From positions 558,001 to 622,000 of the forward strand of contig WSYJ01000013.1 of assembly GCA_020186115.1 (NCBI GenBank): a stretch of DNA of 64,000 nucleotides, in the 5' to 3' direction. A program made the position numbers and the translations under genes. The notes under the pieces were generated by a model that saw only the letters and a program-made list of their open reading frames with translations, did no database searches and was not told where the DNA came from. The DNA is from Histomonas meleagridis. Taxonomy: Eukaryota > Parabasalia > Tritrichomonadida > Dientamoebidae. Within the stretch, counting starts at the first letter, position 1. Each line of letters begins with the position of its first letter. Of the stretch, positions 37,958-47,592 are shown piece after piece.

Positions 37958-40084
37958 TCAAATCAGTTCCTTCACTGTCAATTTCTCTATTTCATATGAC
38001 GACATCACTCTATCGAACTCGTGCTTCGAGTTCTTCAGTTGTATTGTGAGGTTTCCAGCCCTTGGGCCGACACATGGCTCATCAGCCTTCGGGTTATATG
38101 CATATTTGCATCTTCTGCATTTCCACACTTCGACACTTTTTACGAAATCTTTAATTTCATTTTCGATTTCGCTCAAAATATTTATTGTGTTATACGTAAA
38201 CATTAAATACATCTTAAAATTATAAGTTCCATACTCATTATCAATCACTTTCGGAGTTATCATTCCAATGAAGTTATACTTTTTACAAAGATTGTCTAAA
38301 AATGAAAAAGATTCTGGACATTGTCCAAGAGATTTAAATGTTATACGATATACAGGCTTGCTCGCAAGTGAGCTGAGCGTTGCTTGGACCATATGTTGGA
38401 TTTCTAAGCCCTTCGCAATTGGCGTATCAAAAAATCCAAATGCCGTACAGTTAAGTTTTGTACTCTGTTGAAAGATAATTGGTAGTGGCGCTGGTAGCTT
38501 TGCCATTAAAACTGTTGGATAATGGAATACTTTTGGCGTTTGATGAGATAATGATTCAGGTGGCTTGATAGCTAAAGCTTCGATAAAGAAATCAGTACAG
38601 ATCATTGGTACATTAAGAACTGAGAGTGGTCGTGGTGATTCGGGTTGTTTGACAATTGGATATAGAGTAAGATTGAGTCGTAATTCTTTCATCTGTAGTA
38701 GCTTCTGATCAGGAATATTGGTAATATCTGTTGTTGTGAGGAAGTACAAGATACTTCTTAATTCTGGTGTAATTCTTGCTCGATGTTGGGTATAACAATG
38801 TTGTACTAGATTGATGGTGGTCTCAAACCTTTTCTTACATACTTGGCAAATGAATTCACCACTATTTCTTTCGAAATAAATCATTCCAAATGATCTTAAA
38901 AATAATTCATACTCATGAAGTTCTTCAATATACTTGTCTATTGATTCTTGCGAAGATGCCAAGTTGTCTTCTCGAAAAGCAAATCTTGTTGGATCTAAGT
39001 TGATTGGTTGGGATGTTCTTGTTGAAATTCCATCGGTTTTGATCGACGACGATAGGAACGATATGTATTCATCATCAACGATGGTATCGTCCTCCGTATC
39101 GTCCCCACTTTCAGAGTCTGACGATGAGATTTCAAAGGTCCGATGGAAGTGGGAGTTGATTGATGGGAAATGTTTTTCGATAAATTTTTCAACCTCAGGG
39201 CGGATATGTTCTGGTTGTTGCAATATATGATCTCTAATGGAGATAAAGATATCTTTCGTATGTGAATTAATGCAATGAGTTACAAGTTCTTGTGTTGATT
39301 CAAAAACTTGGGGACACTTAGGACATTTGTTATTACTTTGTGAATCACTATTTCCTAGAAATGTTTTAAGTAATTTATGGGATAAAAGAATATGATTCAG
39401 AAGATCATTGAATGGAAATGAAAACTTACTACAAAATGGACATAACTCTAGCTCTTCATATTCTTGTGAACTTGACCTCGATATTATTATTTTCTTGTTT
39501 TTATCTTTGAAGTCATTTGAGGTGCTTCTTTCAACTTTAATGCTTGGCATTTGTGGCTTAGAAGTTGAACTATCTGAAGTTAAATCTAACTTAGGTTTTT
39601 CAACCTTAAGCTCAAACTTTTGGGTTACACGATTTCCTGGATTTCGCACCATGGCTTGTTCTGATGTTGATCTTGGGACCTCGATCTTGATGGGATTTGG
39701 TTTGTTACGGTTCTTTGATTTCTGTTGATTTATTGGTTTGTTTTGTTTTCTACCTCCAACAGAAAATTTAGGCGAAGGCTCAGTTTTGATTTCGATTTGT
39801 TTTGGATTAATCTGCTGTATTTGATCACTTTGATTTTGTTTTTCTTCTTTATGTTGCTGGTCATTTGTTGTTGCTATTAATTTTGCATCAATTTGTACGT
39901 TTTCATTGGAATTAACTTTTGGCACTGACTGAACTTCTTCTTTTTGTTCGGAATTGTCTTCGCTATCCGATGTTGAGATTCCATCGAGATCAAGGGAAAA
40001 TAATTGATCTTGCACTCCGGTATGTGTCCAAACCGAAAAATTGCCGATAGTTTTCAATTTTGATAAAAGGTTAACGTTTTTCAT
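37958..40084 (-). CDS. C2H2 zinc-finger protein
   Basis: The frame opens at GTG 40096; the first ATG, 40084, gives 708 residues. Residues 1-200 are polar, Ser/Gln/Lys-rich and probably disordered. C2H2 fingers are at about 213-236 (CPFCSKFSFPFNDLLNHILLSH), 255-278 (CPKCPQVFESTQELVTHCINSH) and 410-432 (CQVCKKRFETTINLVQHCYTQH). An acidic stretch lies between the second and third. The C-terminal 250 residues are globular and contain CRRCKYAYNPKADEPC, a further likely zinc site. Probably a nuclear nucleic-acid-binding protein; no specific orthologue recognised. TCACAAAAGTGACA, a near-palindromic initiator-like sequence, precedes the ATG. Confidence 0.8.
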   Translation of the reverse strand: MKNVNLLSKLKTIGNFSVWTHTGVQDQLFSLDLDGISTSDSEDNSEQKEEVQSVPKVNSNENVQIDAKLIATTNDQQHKEEKQNQSDQIQQINPKQIEIKTEPSPKFSVGGRKQNKPINQQKSKNRNKPNPIKIEVPRSTSEQAMVRNPGNRVTQKFELKVEKPKLDLTSDSSTSKPQMPSIKVERSTSNDFKDKNKKIIISRSSSQEYEELELCPFCSKFSFPFNDLLNHILLSHKLLKTFLGNSDSQSNNKCPKCPQVFESTQELVTHCINSHTKDIFISIRDHILQQPEHIRPEVEKFIEKHFPSINSHFHRTFEISSSDSESGDDTEDDTIVDDEYISFLSSSIKTDGISTRTSQPINLDPTRFAFREDNLASSQESIDKYIEELHEYELFLRSFGMIYFERNSGEFICQVCKKRFETTINLVQHCYTQHRARITPELRSILYFLTTTDITNIPDQKLLQMKELRLNLTLYPIVKQPESPRPLSVLNVPMICTDFFIEALAIKPPESLSHQTPKVFHYPTVLMAKLPAPLPIIFQQSTKLNCTAFGFFDTPIAKGLEIQHMVQATLSSLASKPVYRITFKSLGQCPESFSFLDNLCKKYNFIGMITPKVIDNEYGTYNFKMYLMFTYNTINILSEIENEIKDFVKSVEVWKCRRCKYAYNPKADEPCVGPRAGNLTIQLKNSKHEFDRVMSSYEIEKLTVKELI

Positions 40085-40334
40085 CTTGGATGTCACTTTT
40101 GTGATAAAAGGGCTATTCGACTAAATTTATGGGGTTTGTTTTGTGATGTTTACAAAAAAGCATTGAAAGTCTGGGGTAACTGGACAAGGAATAAATGAAG
40201 CATTTGACAAACCAACCAATGATAAAAATAAAGAAAATGAAGCACAACCAACTCGAAAAGATTTATGTACTGTTCAATAATTATCATTATTTTGTTAAAA
40301 AAAGTCATAAAAATTATTTTGTTTGATTTAAAAT

Positions 40335-40384
40335 ACAGTTGGGGATTTAAACGTGTCCCAGGAATCAAAGTGGTCCCATACGTT
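40335..40384 (+). repeat. left terminal inverted repeat
   Basis: 50-bp arm matching the reverse complement of 42047-42096 at about 42 positions. It contains CCCATACGTT at its inner end, which is also present in the right arm. Confidence 0.88.
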
Positions 40385-40429
40385 AAAATACGTTAATAAA
40401 TAATCTTTAATAAAATTTCATTTATCTCA

Positions 40430-41878
40430 ATGTCAACATTAACACCAGCAATGCCACTAGATGAAATTAAACAAAAATTAGATACTATTGGTATTTCTCA
40501 ATAATTTACTCGATCATTATTAAGGAATCCTGACTCTATGAACTTAGAATATAAAAATCATCAGCTTTGTTTTCTCTACAAATATGCATCTGAATTAGAT
40601 GATGTTACTTTCACTTTTAATCAACTAGCATTCGTCTATAATATGTGCCGTAAAACTGTATCTAGAAGTATTTCAAACGGCCCACAAGATCCAAAACCTT
40701 TAGATCGACATAGAGCATTAGATGAAGATAAAGAAGAAATAATTGTTCAAGCAATTATTGATTCATCTAATGAAGGTCATGCAATGACCCAAAGGCAGTT
40801 ATTATCTTTTATCAAAAAAAAATTTGATTTATCTTTAACAAAGGGATGGATAAATCAATTTTATCTTAGAAATATAGATCAAATTAAAAAATGTATATCA
40901 CCTTATCAAAAAGTCACAAGAATGACAGTTCCTAGAGGACATTTGAAAGAACACTTTCAAAACATGCATAAACATGTGGATGGAAGGTTAACAGAATTAG
41001 TTTTTGATTTAGATGAAGCAGGAACTTCATCTTGGAAAGATCGAAAAACGAAGAAAGTTTTCGTTGATGCTAAGATTAACTCAAACAATGTTCATCATTT
41101 TTCAACAAGAAAAGTAACTCTTATGACACTCCTTACATGTGTTTCAGCAGCAGGTGATGCTTATACTCCCATGTTAATAACAAAACACTAATATAGTGAT
41201 GATCAATGAATAAACTATTTACGACATAATGAATATGTGATGATTCGTATTCGAAATTTACCTTACGTTGATTCTAAGTTATTTAATGAATATATTAATG
41301 ATGTATTGATTCCATATGTCAAATGTGTAAGAGAAAAATATGAAGTTGAAGAGTATGAAGCAATTTTATTAATGGATTCATTTGGTGCGCATTGTAACGT
41401 TGACATTCTGAAAGTTTTGAGAGAAAATAATATAATTCGTTTATGTTTTTCTTCCCATACCACAAACATTTTCCAAGCCCTTGATTTGTCATTATTTGAC
41501 GTTTTTAATATAATCAAAAATACTGTTGAAGATGAAGAAAGCCAAAAAATGGTAGAAAATGCAATTATCGTCATATTAAAGGCATACGAGCAGATCACAA
41601 CATCATTTAACATTCGTGGGGCTTTCAGAAGGGCAGAAATAAGTACTAAAACTGTTGCTGGTAAGAGAGTTGTCGAATTTGTTGCCAAAGAGCTGGTTTC
41701 GAATCCAGGATTTAATGAACTTTGGAATTTTAATATAAAAATCGATGAAGTCAAAAAGAAAAAACAACACAAATTCGGCATCGTGAATTCTGAATACCTT
41801 CCACCTGGTTGTACTTTAATTAGCAACGAAACTCCAAAATATGAAGATGAAGATGAAATAAATCAACTTTCGCAATAA
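40430..41878 (+). pseudogene. DDE transposase (Tc1/mariner superfamily, pogo/Tigger type), interrupted
   Basis: One frame of 483 codons with three in-frame stops: TAA 40502, TAA 41189 and TGA 41207 (the last plausibly a former TGG). The N-terminal half has a helix-turn-helix (FNQLAFVYNMCRKTVSRSI) and a CENP-B/Tc5-like DNA-binding region (ALDEDKEEIIVQAI...MTQRQLLSFI). The catalytic domain has VFDLDEAG (first Asp), AILLMDSFGAHC (second Asp) and FQALDLSLFD (candidate third acidic residue). The C-terminus is Lys-rich then acidic. It lies wholly inside the inverted repeats. Because of the stops it cannot make a full transposase without readthrough. Confidence 0.87.
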
Positions 41879-42046
41879 AAAGCAAATTGCACTTTTTTAC
41901 TTTTATATATGAGATATCATAGTTTAAATGAATATTTATATTTATAAAAGAATAATTTAAAACATTTTTATAAATATAAATAATTAAAACCAATAAATAA
42001 ATGAGATATTTATCTTTGTTTCTAAAATTTCTGACATCTAAGTGCA

Positions 42047-42096
42047 AACGTATGGGGCAACTTTAATTCATAGGACACGTTTAAATGCCTAACTGT
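42047..42096 (-). repeat. right terminal inverted repeat
   Basis: 50-bp arm, inverted relative to 40335-40384; see the element entry. Confidence 0.88.
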
Positions 42097-42628
42097 TTTT
42101 ATCAATGTTTTTGTTCTTTCTTTCTGGGTTTATTAACATATTAAGCAAATATTTTATTAATAATAAATATAAAAAAGAAAAATATATTTTAATGTCATTT
42201 ATTAATGCTTCAAAAGAGAATATTTTTCAAATTTATATGATAATGGAGTTCCATATAATTCAGATATTTTTGATAGGTTTCACTTACAAAAAATGATAAT
42301 CATGGTGAATATTTTGTTTATGATAGTTCTTGATAAAATAGTTAATAGTGATTATTTTAAATATTCAACAAATTAAAATTTATAGGAGAAAATTTAGAAT
42401 ATATAGGGGCTCATTTTTCATTGTTTGTGAAAACCTTATAAATGAATATATTTTTATTGTCAAACACTTTGACTATGACATTTTTAATGAAAAATAAATT
42501 TATTTGCTCGAGCGTAACTCATCAAATGTTATTTTCTTTTGTTCATTGGATAATAGCGTGACCGTTAATATAAATTAAAAGTTGTATTTGATGATATAAC
42601 CGCTGTCTTTGTTTCTCATCAATTTTAC
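42097..42628. other. intergenic, AT-rich
   Basis: No gene recognised. GACCGTTA (42560-42567, M3-like) and TCAATTTTAC just before the ATG are the likely promoter of the Q-rich gene. Confidence 0.5.
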
Positions 42629-43207
42629 ATGAGCAACAAAGGAAACAACAAAAGACAAAACCAAGTGAACCAAGGTATAAACCATGGAGCCAATCCTCCT
42701 CAAGTTATAAATCCTAATTTTCAAGCTGTGAATCCTGCTCAGATATTAGCTAATCTTAATATGGAGGTATTCAACCTTAATTCCCAAATAATGAATCTAA
42801 ATTCGCAAATAATGAGCTTAAACCAGCAAATTATGCAGATCAATTCTCAGAATCAACAATTAGGAAATCTACAAATGATGCAGCAAAATCAACCAAATCT
42901 TCCTTATCAACAGATAATGCAACCAAACCAGCCAAATCTTCTTTATCAACAGCAAATGCAACAGAACCAACAGCCAAATCTTCCTTTTCAACAAGTGGTG
43001 CAACCAAACCAGCCAAATCTTCTTTACCAACAGCAAATGCAACAAAACCAACAGCCAAATCTTCCTTATCAACAGCAAATGCAACAGAACCAACAGCCAA
43101 ATCTTCCTTATCAACAGCAAATGCAACAGAACCAACAGCCAAATCTTCCTTATCAACAGCAAATGCTTCAAATCCAACCATCAACACCACCACCAAGCAA
43201 CAACTAA
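42629..43207 (+). CDS. Gln/Asn/Pro-rich tandem-repeat protein
   Basis: 192 residues of low complexity. Residues about 45-75 have a heptad-like run (NLNSQIMSLNQQIMQINSQN) that could form a short coiled coil. From about 85 to 178 there are 14-residue repeats PYQQQMQQNQQPNL and shorter variants, encoded by near-identical 42-bp units. No signal peptide or membrane segment. Prion-like composition suggests an assembly or scaffold role, but there is no direct evidence. The repeat may vary in copy number between strains. Confidence 0.65.
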   Translation: MSNKGNNKRQNQVNQGINHGANPPQVINPNFQAVNPAQILANLNMEVFNLNSQIMNLNSQIMSLNQQIMQINSQNQQLGNLQMMQQNQPNLPYQQIMQPNQPNLLYQQQMQQNQQPNLPFQQVVQPNQPNLLYQQQMQQNQQPNLPYQQQMQQNQQPNLPYQQQMQQNQQPNLPYQQQMLQIQPSTPPPSNN

Positions 43208-43605
43208 ATACATCAGTAAACAAAAGATACATAATACATGTATAATCAGGAAATTTGCTAATTTTTGAAAAATAATGAATAATAATGTTCTTATTTTTGC
43301 TTTAAAGTTATAACTTTTCTGAAATTCACCTTTTGATTAGTTGGGGAACAATTTTCATTTGTGCTGTTGAAGTTGCTTTGTATACACACACTATATTTTA
43401 TGTAATATGAATAAAGAGTTGTTTAATATTGTTCTAATTAGAAATTTTCTGAATTTTAAGTATAGAAATAATTGTATAAGTAAAATTTATTGAAGTCAAT
43501 TGAAGACAATTACTCTTAATTTCTCCCTTGTAAACATCAATATTCATAATTATGATAAAGTGAATATCTCTTTTATTAATTGGACAATTTTTCCGATGAC
43601 TCAAA
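43208..43605. other. intergenic, AT-rich
   Basis: 3' flanks of the Q-rich gene and of the convergent ubiquitin-like gene. No feature recognised. Confidence 0.5.
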
Positions 43606-44196
43606 TTATAGAAGAGAAAAAAACATTTTATGAATATGAATTATATATAAGTATGCCAAAATTTTAATATCTACATAAAAAGACAACAAATAAAAAAGAT
43701 AAGAGAGAAAAACATTTATACAATTTTCTTTCCAGCAAATTGGAAGGACACTAGTTGAAGGAGAGTTTGCAGTAAAATCTGTTTTATATATCTCTTCACT
43801 TTTATTCTCTTCTGCGTTATTTTGTAAGGATTCAAACATAGAATAATAACTGGCAATCTTCCTTTGGAATCGTGAGTTTGTCTCATAACGCATAAAATTT
43901 GTGTCAATTCGCTTATAGTAAAGAAGAATGTCATGGAATGTTAACTCAAGAAAATTTTCGGTATTTCTTTTTTTCAGTTTTTTTGGTTTAGCTGTTATTT
44001 GCGTTTCATAAATATACACATGAGAGCCATCACTAATTCCATATAACGCAAATGTAAAAAGAGATATCAAAATTGTATCATTATATATCAAGTATGCATT
44101 CGATCTGTCTTTTAGTAAAACATTGATTGGATCCATTTCATCAACGAAAACCTGGGTAACTATGCTCCTTGATATATCGTGAAGTAGGATTTTCAT
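43606..44196 (-). CDS. ubiquitin-like-fold membrane protein (tentative)
   Basis: 196 residues. Residues 1-66 have the alternation of a ubiquitin-like fold: MKILLHDISRSIVTQVFVDE, then DPINVLLKDRS, and GISDGSHVYIYE at the place of the last strand. Residues about 70-155 are polar and helical. The C-terminal 40 residues are strongly hydrophobic (FLSYLFYLLSFYV...ILAYLYIIHI), probably a tail anchor. A perfect initiator TCATTTCTTTTC touches the ATG, supporting transcription. Function unknown. Confidence 0.55.
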   Translation of the reverse strand: MKILLHDISRSIVTQVFVDEMDPINVLLKDRSNAYLIYNDTILISLFTFALYGISDGSHVYIYETQITAKPKKLKKRNTENFLELTFHDILLYYKRIDTNFMRYETNSRFQRKIASYYSMFESLQNNAEENKSEEIYKTDFTANSPSTSVLPICWKENCINVFLSYLFYLLSFYVDIKILAYLYIIHIHKMFFSLL

Positions 44197-44208
44197 GAAA
44201 AGAAATGA
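44197..44208 (-). promoter_or_regulatory. initiator before the ubiquitin-like gene
   Basis: TCATTTCTTTTC on the minus strand directly precedes the ATG and fits the trichomonad initiator. The leader would be about 10 nt. Confidence 0.6.
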
Positions 44209-44848
44209 TTATACCTCTCAAATAGGATTTGACCTGAATTTTCGGTTAATTCAGAGCACCAATTTTATTAATTCAAAACGATGTACTTTTTCAAATCATA
44301 AAATTAATATCTAGACAAAATTGTTAAAGTTCGAATTTCTCTCAAATATAATTCGAACGCGGCCATTCTTAATACGTCTAATTCGGTCTAATTTCAATAC
44401 ACTTATTTAAGTCATTTAAATGAATAATATAATAATATTTAAGAATTTTTATTTGACACATGATGACATCATCGGCGGTTATTTGGACATTTTTTTTGTT
44501 ACAACTTGATCTCTTTTAAATATCGTCCATTAACACATTGCATAATTTCCCTGCGATGGAATTCAATTGCTGCTGAATATGCGCAGTAAAAAAATGTATA
44601 ATTTTGCTCGCATAAATAAATTATCTCTAAGTTTTCACCTTTTGCATTATTCATAAGTAAATATTAAAAACTTTCTATTACACCAAAAATTCTCCGTAAT
44701 TAACTAATGTAACATTGCTTTGACTAATAAATGTTCATCTTTCACAAAGTTATGTCACATTAAATTTACTTGTGATGACATTTTTTGAAGTTTTTCTGTT
44801 TCATCATTTCGAATTACTTCTTCATACAAAGCGAAAGAAAGTGTTTAT
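44209..44848. other. intergenic, AT-rich
   Basis: No gene recognised. Confidence 0.5.
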
Positions 44849-46453
44849 TCAATAAAGGCTGCCGTAGCCATCTCTTCTCCTTTGGCATATTACGAGGAAG
44901 ACGATGAACCCAATAATCAAAAGCACCACGACGCCAATGCATATTCCGATTACGAGCCAATTGTTGCCATCCTTTGGGACTGAGCATTCAGTTTGGTTTG
45001 TTATCTTGAAGCTTCCGAACGCAGCGTCTTGATACGAGTTCAGTGTTATCACTTGTGCTGCAGGGACGCGGTCGAAAGCAGAAGCGCCGATTTGCGGCTG
45101 CTTTTCGCCACTGTAATATATGCAATAAAGTGCTGTGCATCGGTAAAATGTATAATTACCAATTGTCGCAACGTTGCTTCCGATATAAAGGAAGTTTAAT
45201 TTTATGCATTTGTAAAACGCATAATTTCCAATTGTTGACGTTGCGTTTGATATTGTTATGTTTTCTAATGAATTACATTCATAAAATGCATAATTACCAA
45301 TAACTGATACACTGCTTCCAATGTTTCCGATCTTTAATTTTGCACATGAATAAAACGCATAGTTTCCAATGATCGAAACAGAGTTTGGAATTGTTACGTT
45401 TTCTAATGAAGAACAATTGTAGAATACGTAATCATTGATTGCGCTAACAGTGTTTGGAATGTTATAAAATGCGTTCGAAAGGCCAATTGGATAATAAATA
45501 ATTGAAGTTATTTCTTTGTTGTATATAACGCCATCGTTGTTATAATTGGTGTAATATTTGTTGTTAGTTGATACATTAATCGATTGGAGACTGTAACAGT
45601 CGAAAAACATTTGCGATCCAATCATTGCATTATCGCCAATATAAAACGACTTTAACTTTGAGCAGTTAGTGAATACATAATCACCATATGTAACAATGTT
45701 GTTTCCAATGTTGACGAGTTCTAATAGATAACAATATGCAAATGCATAATCTTGAATTTCATTGACTGAACTTGGTATTGTAACGCTTTGTAATGACGCA
45801 CATTCATAAAATGCGTAATGTCCAATTGTAGTGACGTTATTGCCAATGGTAACTGTTGTTAATTTATTGCATGCATAAAATGTTTTGTTGCCAATTGTGG
45901 TGACATTATTTCCAATGTTTGCTGTCTCTAGCTTTACGCAGTTGGCAAATAAAGTTTCGCCAATCGTTGTAACCGAATCTGGAATGTAAATTTTTTGTAA
46001 TGATGAACAATTAGCAAACGCAGAATCACCGATTGTTGTAACTTTGTTTCCAATGTTTACATTTTGTAAGTTATGACAACTTTGGAATAATTCTTTTCCA
46101 AGTGTAATAACTGAATCTGGAATTGTAACGTTTAGTAATTTTGAGCAAGAAGAAAATGCATATTCTCCAATCGTGGTAACATTAGCTCCAATATTAACAG
46201 ATTCGAGAAGTGGGCATTGAGAAAATGAGTAATTTCCAATTTCAATTACTGAGGCTAATATATTAACGGATGCTAACTTTGGCCAACTCTGAAAATATTT
46301 TGAAGGAATTTCTGTTACTTCTCCACCAATGATAACATGAATGGTTTCATCCTTATGCTGCGAATCAAATTCATCTGGTTTTGTGATTTCAAGCGTTCCT
46401 TGAGAAAAGTATTGAGATGTTAAACTAAAAAATAGAGCTAAAATAATTGTCAT
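44849..46453 (-). CDS. BspA-like leucine-rich-repeat surface protein
   Basis: 534 residues. Signal peptide about 1-18 (MTIILALFFSLTSQYFSQG). Residues about 30-480 are TpLRR repeats of the form VTIPNSVSIIGNYAFYxCxxL, with NIGNNVTTIG variants. A membrane segment lies at about 498-522, followed by a very short tail QRRRDGYGSLY. YGSL fits a YxxPhi sorting signal, unlike the long NPYQF tail of the copy at 1.1 kb. Likely a surface adhesin-like protein. Repeats are more uniform than in the 1.1-kb gene, suggesting more recent repeat expansion. Confidence 0.92.
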   Translation of the reverse strand: MTIILALFFSLTSQYFSQGTLEITKPDEFDSQHKDETIHVIIGGEVTEIPSKYFQSWPKLASVNILASVIEIGNYSFSQCPLLESVNIGANVTTIGEYAFSSCSKLLNVTIPDSVITLGKELFQSCHNLQNVNIGNKVTTIGDSAFANCSSLQKIYIPDSVTTIGETLFANCVKLETANIGNNVTTIGNKTFYACNKLTTVTIGNNVTTIGHYAFYECASLQSVTIPSSVNEIQDYAFAYCYLLELVNIGNNIVTYGDYVFTNCSKLKSFYIGDNAMIGSQMFFDCYSLQSINVSTNNKYYTNYNNDGVIYNKEITSIIYYPIGLSNAFYNIPNTVSAINDYVFYNCSSLENVTIPNSVSIIGNYAFYSCAKLKIGNIGSSVSVIGNYAFYECNSLENITISNATSTIGNYAFYKCIKLNFLYIGSNVATIGNYTFYRCTALYCIYYSGEKQPQIGASAFDRVPAAQVITLNSYQDAAFGSFKITNQTECSVPKDGNNWLVIGICIGVVVLLIIGFIVFLVICQRRRDGYGSLY

Positions 46454-46762
46454 TTAATAATATGTCAATGTGACGTGATTTAACCGACAAAACATGTCGT
46501 AAAACAGTTTTAACTGTGCGTCACGACGGAAAATTTTTTAACTGTCTCAAATTCCTTATAACAAAACTTAGAATCATGAAAAATACATTGTTTTCTTTTA
46601 TGTAATTTAACAAATGCAATTTATTCAGAAAAAAAAATCCAAATACGGCATATATTTTGAAAATAAAAATATATGAAATTTAAGTAATTCCATAGACATC
46701 AATACAGAGTTTAACAAGTAGTCGATGTTTGAGGAATATTTAACAAATAATGATAATAATTT
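46454..46762. other. intergenic, AT-rich
   Basis: Promoter of the BspA gene on the minus strand, with TGTCGGTTAAATCACGTCAC about 20-40 bp from the ATG. Nothing else recognised. Confidence 0.45.
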
Positions 46763-47170
46763 TTATTCACTTTCTGTATCTGTTTCATATGCTTTTTCTA
46801 CATTACTACACAATTTAATGATTTCGCTTAGGTGATCATTAAACCATTTTATTAACAATTTTTTCGATCGCTTTTGATTTCTGGATAATTTTCTTTTGAG
46901 TTGACCACTCAAAATCATTGCATTTTTGAGAAGTTCTTTATGTGTTATTTTGTTCCATTTTTTTTCTTTTATAAGTTGCCAAGCAGGTGATGATTCAAAA
47001 TCAAATGTATCATTATGTTCATCTTCTATATGTGGAAAGCTTTGAACCATAATTTCTATATCATCGAATAATTCTTCGAATTCGAGATTCATTATGGATT
47101 TTGTTTTCAACATAAGTGAACAATTATGATAAGCAACAGGTTCAGTTCGAGAAAATAATGTAAACTTCAT
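46763..47170 (-). CDS. small unrecognised protein, 135 residues
   Basis: Acidic N-terminal half (NLEFEELFDDIEIMVQSFPHIEDE), then a basic helical C-terminal half with LKRKLSRNQKRSKKLLIKWF and an acidic end. The helical, basic block could bind nucleic acid. No family recognised. ATG at 47170 is the first; an internal ATG at NLEFEELFDD is an alternative start. The composition is unlike chance AT-rich frames, which is the reason for calling it. Confidence 0.5.
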   Translation of the reverse strand: MKFTLFSRTEPVAYHNCSLMLKTKSIMNLEFEELFDDIEIMVQSFPHIEDEHNDTFDFESSPAWQLIKEKKWNKITHKELLKNAMILSGQLKRKLSRNQKRSKKLLIKWFNDHLSEIIKLCSNVEKAYETDTESE

Positions 47171-47592
47171 AAAATTTTAATTTTATGAATTCAATTTTCA
47201 ATTGATATTAAAATTTTGACAATGATTCACGATGTAATTTTTATTGGTCTCAATATTTGATAAAAAGAATTGGGTTAAGTCACGTAAGAATCATCGAACA
47301 AAGTCTCTCATTTTTGTTCCTTGTTGAAAATTTTATGATTTTGGCCAGAAATTGTGATGAAAAATCACTTTTTGAAATAAATCTTAATGTTGGACACATA
47401 GACACCAATATTAGAACAACGTTGTTCAAAATAATGTATTCAGTCGTATTCCTATTTTTTATGTATAACGTTATTCAACGAAACGTTCTAAATTTATGCA
47501 AGCTTCATAAAATTCACCATAACTTTCCATCTTTTATTTTGTAGAGAAAAACAAAATTTTGTAATATAAATATTGATATAAAAACACTATTC
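47171..47592. other. intergenic, AT-rich
   Basis: Contains a chance plus-strand open frame starting at TTG (47257-47544) without recognisable features. Confidence 0.5.

Larger units (their letters stand above)
40335..42096 (+). mobile_element. decayed pogo/Tigger-like DNA transposon with 50-bp terminal inverted repeats
   Basis: Left end 40335-40384 and right end 42047-42096 are inverted copies of each other, agreeing at about 42 of 50 positions; outer ends read ACAGTTGGGGATTTAAACGT and ACAGTTAGGCATTTAAACGT. Between them is one transposase frame with stops. A clean target-site duplication is not evident at the outer edges (left flank AAAAT, right flank TTTTA), so the ends may have eroded. Element length 1762 bp. 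Confidence 0.88.

Noticed and set aside
42840-43232. Long minus-strand open frames opposite the Q-rich gene (AVDKEDLAVGSVAF repeats)
   Set aside because: They are the mirror of the 42-bp repeats; the plus-strand frame has the promoter and a natural start.
47257-47544. 95-codon plus-strand frame upstream of the 47.17-kb gene
   Set aside because: Starts at TTG and has no recognisable features; likely chance.
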